Source: an uncultured Eubacteriales bacterium
Lineage (GTDB): Bacteria > Bacillota > Clostridia > Oscillospirales > Oscillospiraceae
DNA length: 64,000 nt
NCBI GenBank assembly: GCA_900544975.1
Contig: UQXI01000005.1
Span: 29,533 to 93,532 of the forward strand
Direction: 5' to 3'
A program made the translations under genes and the position numbers. Of this stretch, positions 1 through 7,882 are shown one piece after another; position 1 is the first letter of the stretch, and every line of letters starts with the position of its first letter. The notes under the pieces were generated by a model. That model did no database searches. It saw only the letters and a program-made list of their open reading frames with translations, and was not told the DNA's origin.

Positions 1-1571
1 GCTTCGGTTTTCAGGGTGGAGGCGTCCACATACCGCTCGGATCCTGCGATCCCCGCCCGGCGGGCAACCTCGGAGACTGTCACCGGGTTGTCCCCGGAGA
101 TGACCCGGATGGATACCCCCTCCTGGGCAAAGAACCGGAAGGTGTCCGGGGCCGTGGCACGAATGCGGTTGGACAGGAGGACCAGTGCCATGGGACGGAC
201 CAGCTCCGGCTCCAGGGCCCGGTTTTGCTCCGGCGTCCCCCCATACTGGGCCACCAGCAGCACCCGACAGCCCAGGGCGGACCAGGGCTCTACAGACGCC
301 TGGATCGATGCATACCGGGGCCCCAAGATGAATTCCGGAGCGCCTACGACAAAGGCGCCCTGGTCGGCAAAGACGGCGGCGGACCATTTGGTTTGGGAGT
401 TGAATGGGATCCTGGCCTGACATGTCCAGGCAACTTCCCGGGCGAAGACCTCCGTCATGGCCCGGCCGGTGTCGTTTTCCGGCTCCACGCCGCTGTACAG
501 GGCGGCCAGGACGGCTTCCAGGTACTCTGGCGTGTCCTGCTGGTCCAGGGGAATGAGATCCTGGACCTCCATGCCGGGCTCTGTGATGGTGCCGGTTTTG
601 TCCACACACAGCACATCCACCCGGGCCAGCGTCTCAATGCAGTTCATGTCCTGGACCAGGACCTGCTGCTTGGCCAGCTTCATGGCGGACACAGCCATGG
701 CCACACTGGTCAGCAGATATAGCCCCTCGGGGATCATGCCGATGAGGGCGGCCACGGTGGATTGGGTGGAGGTGCGGAAGTCCATCCCCAGCACCTGGAA
801 TTGGCGGTAGAACAGAATGCAGCCCACAGGGATCAGCGCAAAGCCCACCACTCGGATCAGCCGGTCCAGGGAGCGCATCATCTCCGACTCTGTGGCTTGG
901 ACGTTCTTCTTCGCGCCGGCGGAAAGCTTTGCGGCGTAGGCGTCGGGGCCCACCTGGGTCAGCTGAACCCGGGCCCGGCCAGAGACCACGAAGGAGCCGG
1001 ACTTCAGGGAATCGCCGGGCCCCTTGATGATGGCATCGGCCTCGCCTGTGATGAGGGACTCATTCACTTGAATTTCCCCGGCGCGCACCAGGGCGTCGGC
1101 ACAGATCTGGTCTCCGGCGGCCAGCTCCATGATGTCGTCCCGGACCAGCAAGCTGGGTCGGACCTCCATCCGGCGGCCCTCTCGTATGACCTTGGCCGGA
1201 TGTTCTGCCACCAGCGTCAGCTTATCCACGGCCCGCTTGGAGCGGATCTCCTGGATGGTGCCAATGGCAGTGTTGGCAATGGCAATCACCAGGAACATCA
1301 TGTTTTTGTAGGATCCGGCAATCACCAGCAGGACAGCCAGAATGAGAAAAATCAGGTTAAAAAAGGTGAGGGTATTTTCGCGAATGATCTGCCCCTCGGA
1401 TTTGGAGGGGGACTCGCCGGGGTCATTGGACCAGCCACAGGAACGCCGCGCCTGGACCTGAGCCTGGGTGAGGCCCAGGTTGGGGTCTGCTTCCAGAACC
1501 GGGAGCGGGCGGCGGGGTGTGGATTCTGCTGCCTGTTTGCGGCGGCGAGAGGGTGATTTCTGTTTTGCCAT
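1..1571 (-). CDS. Cation-translocating P-type ATPase, CtpE/Exp7-like (3' end beyond window)
   Basis: Membrane ATP-driven cation pump of the HAD superfamily. About 523 N-terminal residues are in the window and the rest runs off the left edge. The phosphorylation motif DKTGT places the acyl-phosphate Asp at residue 324. The actuator-domain loop reads ITGEAD near 175-180 instead of the usual TGES, as in CtpE/Exp7-type pumps. The nucleotide-binding/hinge segment VISGDNPVTVSEVARRAG lies near the edge. Membrane segments are visible at about 69-105 and 238-290. The Lys/Arg-rich N-terminal tail is cytosolic. The ATG at 1571 was chosen as the first in-frame ATG; the nearest GGAG is about 24 bases upstream, so the ribosome site is weak. 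Known CtpE/Exp7 members move Ca2+; the ion here is not determinable from sequence. Confidence 0.9.
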   Translation of the reverse strand, partial: MAKQKSPSRRRKQAAESTPRRPLPVLEADPNLGLTQAQVQARRSCGWSNDPGESPSKSEGQIIRENTLTFFNLIFLILAVLLVIAGSYKNMMFLVIAIANTAIGTIQEIRSKRAVDKLTLVAEHPAKVIREGRRMEVRPSLLVRDDIMELAAGDQICADALVRAGEIQVNESLITGEADAIIKGPGDSLKSGSFVVSGRARVQLTQVGPDAYAAKLSAGAKKNVQATESEMMRSLDRLIRVVGFALIPVGCILFYRQFQVLGMDFRTSTQSTVAALIGMIPEGLYLLTSVAMAVSAMKLAKQQVLVQDMNCIETLARVDVLCVDKTGTITEPGMEVQDLIPLDQQDTPEYLEAVLAALYSGVEPENDTGRAMTEVFAREVAWTCQARIPFNSQTKWSAAVFADQGAFVVGAPEFILGPRYASIQASVEPWSALGCRVLLVAQYGGTPEQNRALEPELVRPMALVLLSNRIRATAPDTFRFFAQEGVSIRVISGDNPVTVSEVARRAGIAGSERYVDASTLKTE

Positions 1572-1606
1572 AACAACCCGGCCCGAGGGCCTGCACTCCT
1601 TACATA

Positions 1607-2278
1607 TTAGATTTGAGTCGAAGAGGCGCCATTCTCCAGGGATTCCCGTTCTGGGAGGCCGTTGGGCCGGTCCCACAAAAGCAGCAGGCGGCCTTGCTTC
1701 AAGGAAACCTCTGCCGGGAGGCCCAGGAAGTGATTGCTCACGCCCAGGGGAAACCCGGCGGTGAGCACGGCGTCCTCCAGGGGATATTGCAGTCCCCGGA
1801 GGGTGACGCCAGAAGCGTCCGCCCCAGAGCAGAACACCGAGAGGATGCCCCCAGCCTCCGGAGGAAATCGCAGGCGCCCCGGCGCCAGGACGGTGGCCAG
1901 ATAGGTGCTGCCGACCAGATAGCCATAGGCGTTCCGGTTGGACAGATAGTGGAGAAGCTGAAAATTGGCCACGGTGTGGTCCAACCGTGGCCCGTCCAGT
2001 GCCCCATACAGGAGAAACCGGCGGTATCCGGCCTGCAGGCCGGCTTTCACTGCCAGCATGGAATCGGTGTCATCCTTCTCCACCGGGAAGCGGTCCACCT
2101 GAGGTCCCTGGGGTGTGTAGCCCAGGGAATCGAAGTCCCCTAAGATACCGGTGGGCTCCAGCCCCAGTGCTTGGAGGTGCCGCAGACCGCCGTCGGCGGC
2201 CAAAATCCAATCGTCCTGGGCAGGTCGCTCCAGCAGTCCTGCAAACGCAGCGGCGCAGAAAATATGGCAGGTTTTCAC
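1607..2278 (-). CDS. thiN: Thiamine pyrophosphokinase
   Basis: Transfers pyrophosphate from ATP to thiamine, giving thiamine diphosphate in the cytosol. The 223 residues match the family's usual length of about 210-220. Diagnostic motifs in order are LAADGG (about 26-31), GDFDS (about 46-50) and KDDTDS (about 67-72), followed by the beta-rich C-terminal thiamine-binding half with GVSNHF near 190. The start is GTG at 2278, nine bases after an AGGAGG. It sits 19 bases after the HD phosphohydrolase gene and is probably co-transcribed with it. No TPP riboswitch was recognised upstream. Confidence 0.93.
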   Translation of the reverse strand: MKTCHIFCAAAFAGLLERPAQDDWILAADGGLRHLQALGLEPTGILGDFDSLGYTPQGPQVDRFPVEKDDTDSMLAVKAGLQAGYRRFLLYGALDGPRLDHTVANFQLLHYLSNRNAYGYLVGSTYLATVLAPGRLRFPPEAGGILSVFCSGADASGVTLRGLQYPLEDAVLTAGFPLGVSNHFLGLPAEVSLKQGRLLLLWDRPNGLPERESLENGASSTQI

Positions 2279-2297
2279 GTGGGAACCCCTCCTGAAA

Positions 2298-2957
2298 TCA
2301 GATGAGCTGCTGTTCGTTGATCATCAGCTTAAACTGCAACCCCAGCCGCTCGGCGGCCTTCCGGCACAGGATCATGCGCTGCATAAAAATCTCAAAGTAG
2401 TCCATGACGGAGCCGTATTTGGTGTCTACCGTCAGCTTCAGCTTCACGAGCGTCCGGTCTTCGTTGATTTTCAGCTGGGACTTCTTCACGGAGTAGTTCA
2501 CCCGATCGTGGATATCAAAGGTGGCGATGTCCGTGTTTCGCACCCGGCTTCGCCGCACGTCGGCTTTGTCCGCCAGGATCAGGGCGGCGGCCACTTCGTT
2601 GACAGGGACGCCGTTGCCCTCGTCGTGGTTGCCGATGGCGGTGACGATGGTGGCGATTTCGGCCGGGTCGCATCCCATGTCGTTGAGGATGCTCCAGGCC
2701 ATGACGGCGCCGGACTGAGAGTGGTCCACCCGGTTGACCAGGTTGCCAATGTCGTGGAGGTACCCGGCAATTTGGGCCAGCTCCACTGTGCGGGCAGGGA
2801 ACGCCAGGGTTTCCAGAATGTATTTTGCTGTTTCGGCCACGTGCATGACGTGGGCAAAGCTGTGCTCTGTGTAGCCCAAGGCAGCCAAGGACTGGTCGGC
2901 CCGGGTGATGTAGGTGCGAATGGCCTCACTCTGGGTCACTTCGTTGTAAGTCAGCAA
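2298..2957 (-). CDS. HD-domain phosphohydrolase
   Basis: Predicted soluble metal-dependent phosphohydrolase of about 219 residues. The HD signature is seen as a histidine cluster (H32, H36, H39), the HD pair at 68-69, NHDE at 110-113 and a distal LADKAD near 130, which together would hold the metal ions. The start is taken as TTG at 2957 because a perfect AGGAGG (2967-2972) lies nine bases upstream. An upstream in-frame ATG at 2996 would put that AGGAGG inside the coding region. It is followed closely by thiN. Substrate unknown: HD hydrolases act on nucleotides, (p)ppGpp or cyclic nucleotides. Confidence 0.87.
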   Translation of the reverse strand: MLTYNEVTQSEAIRTYITRADQSLAALGYTEHSFAHVMHVAETAKYILETLAFPARTVELAQIAGYLHDIGNLVNRVDHSQSGAVMAWSILNDMGCDPAEIATIVTAIGNHDEGNGVPVNEVAAALILADKADVRRSRVRNTDIATFDIHDRVNYSVKKSQLKINEDRTLVKLKLTVDTKYGSVMDYFEIFMQRMILCRKAAERLGLQFKLMINEQQLI

Positions 2958-3047
2958 AGGACATTTCCTCCTGAGAATTTTGTAGTTTTCTCCCACAAGT
3001 ATACCACAAATCCCCAGAAGGGGAAAGGGCCGGGTGTGAAATCTTTG

Positions 3048-3809
3048 TTAATTCCTTCCGCGCAGGAGGGCGTACAGGGCGGCGGGGAAGAGAAACAGGC
3101 TGATCCATTGGGAGGTGGACAGCCCCAGGAGGATTCCCCGGTATGCATCGCCTCGGAAGAACTCCAGCAGAAACCGGGCGGGGGTATAGAGGACCAGATA
3201 CAGGGGCAGCAAATGGGGCTTTCCCCGCCGCTGTAGCCAGGCCAGGAGCAGGAAGAGCACCAGATTCCAGGCCGCTTCCACCAGCTGCACCGGAAAGCGG
3301 ACAAGCCCGTTGGCCTCAGCAACCGGACTGTATCGGTAGACAACCCCCCAGGCGGAGGGAAGCCCGTAGCAGCATCCGCCCAGGAAGCATCCAATCCGGC
3401 CGAATATATGAAAGAGGGGAATGGCTGGAGCTGCCAGGCTGGACCAAAGGCCCAGGGACCGGCTCGTCTGGCGCAGGTAGCAAGCGCCTGCCAGCAGTCC
3501 GCCCAAGAGACCGCCGTAAAACACGGAGCCGCCCCACATGGCGACCATCGCTTGAAAAAAAGATGCAAGGCCGTGAATCTGGTCCATCTGCGCAGACCAT
3601 TGGGGAATGCCCACCAACCCATAAAGCAAGTGCATCCCCAAAAAGACGCCGAAGCTGGAAATGAGCAGGAGCATAATCATGTCGTCTTCGTTCTGCCCGG
3701 CCCGTTTGGCAGCCCGACAGGCGTAAATCCCGGCCACAAAAATACCGGCCAGCGCCATCAGGGGATAGATGGTGAATGTCCGGCCTAAAAAAGAAAAAGA
3801 GGGGATCAT
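3048..3809 (-). CDS. lgt: Prolipoprotein diacylglyceryl transferase family protein
   Basis: Polytopic membrane enzyme, 253 residues, of the Lgt family, which moves diacylglycerol from phosphatidylglycerol to the lipobox Cys of prelipoproteins. Seen in the protein are about seven hydrophobic segments, the signature region HIFGRIGCFLGGCCYG (about 134-149), and RFPVQLVEA and RFLLEFFRGD towards the C-terminus. The family signature usually reads GRIGNFxN; here it is the Cys-rich GRIGCFLGGCCYG seen in a clostridial subclass, so enzymatic equivalence to classical Lgt is inferred. The ATG at 3809 is preceded by TGGAGG. At least one lipoprotein substrate candidate lies in this window (62027-63886). 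Confidence 0.85.
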   Translation of the reverse strand: MIPSFSFLGRTFTIYPLMALAGIFVAGIYACRAAKRAGQNEDDMIMLLLISSFGVFLGMHLLYGLVGIPQWSAQMDQIHGLASFFQAMVAMWGGSVFYGGLLGGLLAGACYLRQTSRSLGLWSSLAAPAIPLFHIFGRIGCFLGGCCYGLPSAWGVVYRYSPVAEANGLVRFPVQLVEAAWNLVLFLLLAWLQRRGKPHLLPLYLVLYTPARFLLEFFRGDAYRGILLGLSTSQWISLFLFPAALYALLRGRN

Positions 3810-3896
3810 GAAAAACCTCCAAAGTCAGGATGAAAAGAAGAGGGGGTGGCGCCTGCCTCAGCCTTGAGGCAGCCCCACCCCCTGCGGTGCCGTGGC

Positions 3897-4187
3897 TTAG
3901 CCCAGCATACCGGTTCCTGCGATACCGACCAGGCCGGCGGCGCAAACGACACAGAGAACGCCCAGGGCGCCGATTACGGTACCGATGATGCCCAGAACAA
4001 AGCCTGCCGTGGCCAGGCCCTTCTGCTCCGGCTGTGCCAGCTTCCGGCCTTTGACACCGAACACGATGCCCAGAATGGCCAGAACAAAGGTAAAGTAGCA
4101 CACCACAGGAATGAAGCTGCCGATGATGCCGAGGATGCCGCAAACCAGAGCTGCGATAGAATAGTTCTTTGCATTGTTGTTTTCCAT
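3897..4187 (-). CDS. Small DUF4190-type membrane protein
   Basis: A 96-residue protein with a short polar N-terminus (MENNNAKNYS) and two or three glycine-rich membrane helices: IAALVCGILGIIGSFIPVV, FTFVLAILGIVFGVKG, and a C-terminal hydrophobic region. This resembles the DUF4190 two-helix family, in which a GILG-type first helix is followed by a VKGRKLA-like turn. The start is ATG 4187, seven bases after AGGGAG; the reading frame extends upstream but has no better start. It lies upstream of lgt on the same strand with an 87-base gap. Function unknown. Confidence 0.75.
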   Translation of the reverse strand: MENNNAKNYSIAALVCGILGIIGSFIPVVCYFTFVLAILGIVFGVKGRKLAQPEQKGLATAGFVLGIIGTVIGALGVLCVVCAAGLVGIAGTGMLG

Positions 4188-4365
4188 AAGTAATCTCCCT
4201 TCTCTCTCTTGATGTTGCAGGTGTACAATCTGCAACATGATTGTACCATATTCGCTGAATTTGTCAACTGAGGACAGGCATTTTCCGGTAGCAAATGTGT
4301 AATGTATCAAATTGAGAAGGGATTGGGGGAGGCGGCCGCTGCAAAGTGAGCGCTGGGAAGGAACA

Positions 4366-4407
4366 ACCAGGACTGACCGGAAGGTGTTCTTCCGGGACAG
4401 TCCTGGT
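4366..4407 (-). terminator. Intrinsic terminator of the phosphoribosyltransferase gene
   Basis: Long inverted repeat with arms ACCAGGACT...AGTCCTGGT and an inner CCGGAAG/CTTCCGG pairing, starting 17 bases after the stop codon at 4424. On the minus strand it runs into a T-rich stretch. Confidence 0.8.
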
Positions 4408-4423
4408 GCATTTTACATGGAGC

Positions 4424-5062
4424 CTATAGGCTGGAGTAACCGTTTCCTGTGACTACCGCTTCGACCTTCACGCCCTGGCGGCACAGGGGGCAGCTTTGGG
4501 CCGGATAACTGGCATAATCCGGCAGATCCCACAGATGAAACAGGGAGTTGATGGGGGTGCCATCTGCAGCCGCGCTGGTGGCGCTGTAAATGGCAGAAAC
4601 GCCGACCACCTTGCCGCCATAGTAGCGGACGCACTCCATGCTCCGGGCGATGGTAAGGCCGGTGGTCACGGAAGCCATCAAGATGAGGACATGCTTGCCT
4701 CTCAGCATAGGCTGGAGATTCTCCCGAAAGAGGAGCTGAGACTCGCTGTTGAGCTCTGGGGTGATCACATAAATGGTCTGATGGGCGTTGATGGACATGA
4801 AGCCGGCCTTGGTCAATTCTTCCGCCAAGCAGGCCCCCACCACTTGCATACCGTCTAAACAGACAATGGTATCTACAATGGTGCTGGTCACATACTGCTT
4901 GACCAGGGCCTTTGCCACGGCCTGTGCTTCGCTGAGGCGGCTCTTCTGAAAGGTCACGTCGATCAGATAATTGATGTGACTGTGACTGGTGGCAAAATGT
5001 CCTTTGGCTACCCGCAGGGCAACGTTGCTCTTTCGCACAGGAAGTTTGACAAGATTCAACAT
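4424..5062 (-). CDS. Orotate phosphoribosyltransferase-like protein
   Basis: A 212-residue cytosolic protein with a type I phosphoribosyltransferase fold. The PRPP-loop region reads HVLILMASVTTGLTIARS (about 124-141): the TTG turn is present but the acidic pair normally just before it (as in VEDVITTG) is replaced by MA. The C-terminus carries a CPLC knuckle (about 195-198), common in clostridial PyrE-like proteins. The start is ATG 5062, seven bases after GGAGGAG. It has its own promoter (5128-5157) and terminator, so it is monocistronic. Because the acidic residues are missing, it may be a catalytically altered or regulatory paralogue. Confidence 0.72.
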   Translation of the reverse strand: MLNLVKLPVRKSNVALRVAKGHFATSHSHINYLIDVTFQKSRLSEAQAVAKALVKQYVTSTIVDTIVCLDGMQVVGACLAEELTKAGFMSINAHQTIYVITPELNSESQLLFRENLQPMLRGKHVLILMASVTTGLTIARSMECVRYYGGKVVGVSAIYSATSAAADGTPINSLFHLWDLPDYASYPAQSCPLCRQGVKVEAVVTGNGYSSL

Positions 5063-5127
5063 GGATGACTCCTCCGATTCCAAAAGGCGCTATGCCCAGC
5101 CTCTGCTGTGCAAAACGCCTTTTTTTC

Positions 5128-5157
5128 ATTGTACAATATGTTTGTGTGCAAATGCAA
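5128..5157 (-). promoter_or_regulatory. Sigma-A promoter for the phosphoribosyltransferase gene
   Basis: On the minus strand, -35 TTGCAT (5152-5157) and -10 TACAAT (5128-5133) are separated by 18 bases, about 66 bases upstream of the ATG at 5062. Confidence 0.6.
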
Positions 5158-5299
5158 GAGGAAGCTCCAAGTTTTTCTTCGGCATATCGACGAGATTTGC
5201 CTTCGGTTTTTGTGCAACCTGCTCAAATTCAAAATCTGCCCCATGCCCTTATGTAGCAGGATGACGGGGGATGGACCTTTATGTCCACTTTCGCGGAAT

Positions 5300-5308
5300 T
5301 TTGTCGAA
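5300..5308 (+). promoter_or_regulatory. Perfect 0A box (Spo0A binding site)
   Basis: The sequence TTTGTCGAA matches the Spo0A recognition consensus exactly (TTTGTCRAA, core TGTCGAA). It ends 24 bases upstream of the -35 element of the gene at 5389, which itself encodes a Spo0A-type DNA-binding domain. Confidence 0.65.
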
Positions 5309-5332
5309 GGAACTCGAAAAAGAAATAAAGTG

Positions 5333-5360
5333 TTGAAATATGTATTTTTACCATTATAAT
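5333..5360 (+). promoter_or_regulatory. Sigma-A promoter for the Spo0A-like gene
   Basis: -35 TTGAAA (5333-5338) and consensus -10 TATAAT (5355-5360) with a 16-base spacer. A GAGGAGG ribosome site follows at 5376-5382. Confidence 0.75.
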
Positions 5361-5388
5361 CATAAAAAAGAGAAGAGGAGGGAACGCT

Positions 5389-5721
5389 TTGGCAGAGCTG
5401 GATGAGATACTTTATCAGCTTGGGGTTTACCCAACGCAGCGTGGCTATCAAATCACCAACATGGCTGTCACCATCGGCTGGAGGGAACCTGAAAAACTGC
5501 AAATGTTGACCAAATGGTTATATCCTGCTGTGGCCTTGAAATGTGGCTGTAGCAACGCTGCCGTGGAACGGAATTTACGTGCCACGGTCAACCGAGCCTG
5601 GGATACCAACCCCGGTCTGGTTTCACAAATTGCGAAGAGGGAGCTTGCCAGCTCCCCCACCGCTGGGGATTTTGTGTGGATGCTTTGCAGGTATCTGACC
5701 GAAAAACAGGAAGGAGCGTAA
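5389..5721 (+). CDS. Stand-alone Spo0A C-terminal-domain protein
   Basis: The whole 110-residue protein is the DNA-binding effector domain of the sporulation master regulator Spo0A, with no receiver domain. Recognisable stretches are LDEILYQLGVYPTQRGYQI at the N-terminus, the helix LTKWLYPAVALKCGC, and the recognition region SNAAVERNLRATVNRAW, which align with the family's ILHEIGVPAHIKGY, LYPDIAKKF and VERAIRHAIEVAW. The start is TTG 5389, the only start at a proper distance (six bases) from GAGGAGG. It has its own promoter with a 0A box upstream, which suggests control by Spo0A or by itself. Without a phosphorylation domain it would bind DNA constitutively or compete with Spo0A; this is inference. 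Confidence 0.85.
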   Translation: MAELDEILYQLGVYPTQRGYQITNMAVTIGWREPEKLQMLTKWLYPAVALKCGCSNAAVERNLRATVNRAWDTNPGLVSQIAKRELASSPTAGDFVWMLCRYLTEKQEGA

Positions 5722-5802
5722 TCGAGATGTACTTTTGCGGTTGAAAATCAGGGATCCTCGTGTTACTATCATACCACTGATGTTGATACAGGAGGCATCC
5801 AT

Positions 5803-6246
5803 ATGGGAAGAACCGCACCCAACGGCACCCCGGTGGTGGTGCAGACCGGCGCCAGTGTCATTGTTATCAATCCCGCTGGCGAAATTCTCATGCAGCAGCG
5901 CCAGGACGACGGCACCTGGAGTTACCCCGGCGGTCGGGTTGAAATCGACGAGACAGTGGAAGACGCCGCCCGGCGGGAGGTCTTGGAAGAATCCGGCCTT
6001 ATTGTAGGCAAGCTGGAGCTTCTGGGCGTCTTCTCCGGGAAAGAGCTGAACCACGTCTATCCCAACGGCAACGAAGTCTGCGGCATTGACATTGTATACG
6101 TCAGCCGGGACTACACCGGCTCCCTCCACTGCACCGACGGAGAGTCCCTCCGCCTGGGCTTCTATCCCCCAGACCATCTTCCCCACCCCATATCGCCTAT
6201 GAACGCCAAGCAAATTGCAGCCTACGTGCAGAGCATTGGAAAATAG
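5803..6246 (+). CDS. Nudix hydrolase
   Basis: Cytosolic hydrolase of nucleoside diphosphates linked to another moiety, 147 residues. The full Nudix box GX5EX7REVLEESG is present at about residues 44-66, starting at GGRVEIDETVEDAARREVL. The N-terminal strand GASVIVINPAGEILMQQR and the central GTWSYPGG are typical. ATG 5803 follows ACAGGAGG by eight bases. It is downstream of the Spo0A-like gene by 81 bases with no terminator between, so co-transcription is possible, and it ends in a strong terminator. Substrate not predictable. Confidence 0.92.
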   Translation: MGRTAPNGTPVVVQTGASVIVINPAGEILMQQRQDDGTWSYPGGRVEIDETVEDAARREVLEESGLIVGKLELLGVFSGKELNHVYPNGNEVCGIDIVYVSRDYTGSLHCTDGESLRLGFYPPDHLPHPISPMNAKQIAAYVQSIGK

Positions 6247-6326
6247 GCAGCGGTTGTTTCCAGCCCTCGTCCAAAGGACAGGTATGCCCCCCGCCACCGG
6301 CCCAAAAGTGCAGACTGAAGGGAAGT

Positions 6327-6370
6327 GAAAAGCGCTATGCAAATGGAAGGACCATGGCATAGCGCTTTTC
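6327..6370 (+). terminator. Intrinsic terminator after the Nudix gene
   Basis: Perfect 14-base arms GAAAAGCGCTATGC / GCATAGCGCTTTTC with a 16-base loop. The 3' arm ends in a T-run, 80 bases after the stop codon. Confidence 0.8.
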
Positions 6371-6408
6371 CCATATCGCATACGGATACACAAACTCGAA
6401 AAACGTCA

Positions 6409-6437
6409 TTGACTTTGAGATATAGGCGCTTTATAAT
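6409..6437 (+). promoter_or_regulatory. Sigma-A promoter of the VTC-DUF4956-CotH operon
   Basis: -35 TTGACT (6409-6414), 17-base spacer, -10 TATAAT (6432-6437); near-consensus. It sits 39 bases before the ATG at 6476. Confidence 0.8.
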
Positions 6438-6475
6438 GGTAAAGATCGTTTTAACGGACTTGGCATTGGGGGGGT

Positions 6476-7195
6476 ATGCAATTGGAAGATCAGAATTCTG
6501 GGACGGTACAGTCTGTCCTGCGGACGGAAGAAAAGTATCTCTTATCATACCCACAAGCCCTGAAACTGCAAAGCAAGCTACGTCATCTGCTGCCTGTTGA
6601 CGCCTTCGGTGGCGAGAATGGGTACCGGGTCCGCAGCTTATATTTTGACTCGTTTCACAATACAGACTATCACGATAAGAGCGCCGGAACTTATCACAGG
6701 AAAAAGGTCCGTCTTCGTATTTATGATGAACGGCAAACGGATGCAAAACTGGAGCTGAAAGAAAAACATGGCGCCTTGCAGCATAAAATCAGCGTGACGA
6801 TATCCAGGCAGGATGCGGAGCAGCTGTGCCAGGGAGACTATCACGTGCTACTGGAATATCAAACGCCGGATGCGATGCGCTTATATACTATAATGGCTCT
6901 GAATCTTTACCGTCCTGCGGTGATTATTGAATATGACCGCCTGGCATTTACGTATGATTTGTTTTCTACACGGATTACGTTGGATTCCAACGTTCGGTCA
7001 TCTGAGCTGGTGTTGGACCTGTATCAGCCTATATTGCCGTGGGACTATGTAGTCAATCAATCTGTGATTTTAGAAGTGAAGTACAACCAGCTTCTTCCGG
7101 GCTTTCTATCGGATGTGCTGGACCATGAGAATTTGAACAAGCTGTCTGTGGGGAAATATGCCCTTGGACGGAGGATATTGGACCGATATATATAA
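6476..7195 (+). CDS. VTC-domain polyphosphate polymerase-like protein
   Basis: A 239-residue cytosolic protein of the VTC (vacuolar transporter chaperone) fold, which in VTC4 makes polyphosphate from ATP inside a basic tunnel. Tunnel-wall signatures are visible in order: EEKYLL (about 18-23), RVRSLYFDS (about 51-59), RKKVRLRIYDE (about 75-85), KLELKEKHG (about 90-98), VIIEYDR (about 149-155) and LEVKYNQ (about 200-206). The alternating Arg/Lys and Glu pattern is that of the active triphosphate-tunnel superfamily. It is the first gene of an operon with DUF4956 and CotH genes. Enzyme activity has not been shown for this protein. Bacterial VTC domains may make polyphosphate or handle another nucleotide substrate. 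Confidence 0.88.
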   Translation: MQLEDQNSGTVQSVLRTEEKYLLSYPQALKLQSKLRHLLPVDAFGGENGYRVRSLYFDSFHNTDYHDKSAGTYHRKKVRLRIYDERQTDAKLELKEKHGALQHKISVTISRQDAEQLCQGDYHVLLEYQTPDAMRLYTIMALNLYRPAVIIEYDRLAFTYDLFSTRITLDSNVRSSELVLDLYQPILPWDYVVNQSVILEVKYNQLLPGFLSDVLDHENLNKLSVGKYALGRRILDRYI

Positions 7196-7210
7196 AAAGG
7201 GGAAGAAAGT

Positions 7211-7882
7211 ATGACCAAACAAGATATTTGGGATCTGTTCTATGGGGTAGATACAGCGATGCGTGGAAGGAACATCGTCGCGGTTCTGGTTGCGGCAATG
7301 ATCATTGGCGCCGTGATCTTCATCACGTACCGGGTGACCCATCTGAGTACAGCATATTCTGCCAAAATCAATGCGACCAATGTGGCAGTTACGCTCATTA
7401 CTGCGGTGATTATGCTTATGATCAGCAGCAATATCGTCATTTCTCTGGGAATGGTGGGTGCACTTTCTATCATCCGGTTCCGTACCGCAATTAAGGATCC
7501 TTGGGATACCGTATACATTTTTTGGGCAGTGGTCGAGGGACTGGCAGTGGGTTCCCAGAATTTTAAACTGTCCTTCATTGCCGTAATCTTCATTGGGATG
7601 GCGCTGATTCTCTTGAGTTGCCATACTACCCTGCTTCACCGATATTTGTTGGTGGTGCGATGTGATCCGGAAACCGAGCCACAGCAGGTTCAGACTGTAA
7701 TTGCCACGCATCACAAGCATTGCAAGCTCCGGGCTGCAAACCGCTCTGCGAACTCCAGCGAATTGATCTTTGAGGTGTTTGTACGGAAAGCCTTTCAGCT
7801 TTCTCTCATTGCCAAATTGCAAGCCATGCCTGGAGTTGTTGCAGTCAATTTCTTAGAGGAAACGGGGGATACTGTGGGATGA
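7211..7882 (+). CDS. DUF4956 membrane protein
   Basis: A 223-residue protein with four predicted membrane helices in the N-terminal 135 residues (about 21-42, 57-80, 106-118, 122-139) and a soluble C-terminal domain of about 85 residues. The conserved DUF4956 stretch is SLGMVGALSIIRFRTAIKDP, at the end of the second helix pair. It starts at ATG 7211 after GGGGAAG, 15 bases downstream of the VTC gene, and overlaps the CotH gene by four bases (ATGA). This tight coupling suggests one membrane-associated assembly with its neighbours, perhaps a channel or anchor for the VTC product. That role is inferred from context only. Confidence 0.87.
   Translation: MTKQDIWDLFYGVDTAMRGRNIVAVLVAAMIIGAVIFITYRVTHLSTAYSAKINATNVAVTLITAVIMLMISSNIVISLGMVGALSIIRFRTAIKDPWDTVYIFWAVVEGLAVGSQNFKLSFIAVIFIGMALILLSCHTTLLHRYLLVVRCDPETEPQQVQTVIATHHKHCKLRAANRSANSSELIFEVFVRKAFQLSLIAKLQAMPGVVAVNFLEETGDTVG

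Noticed and set aside
5056..5502. 148-codon minus-strand open frame across the promoter region
   Set aside because: It covers two promoters and the 0A box, has no ribosome site, and its protein shows no family features.
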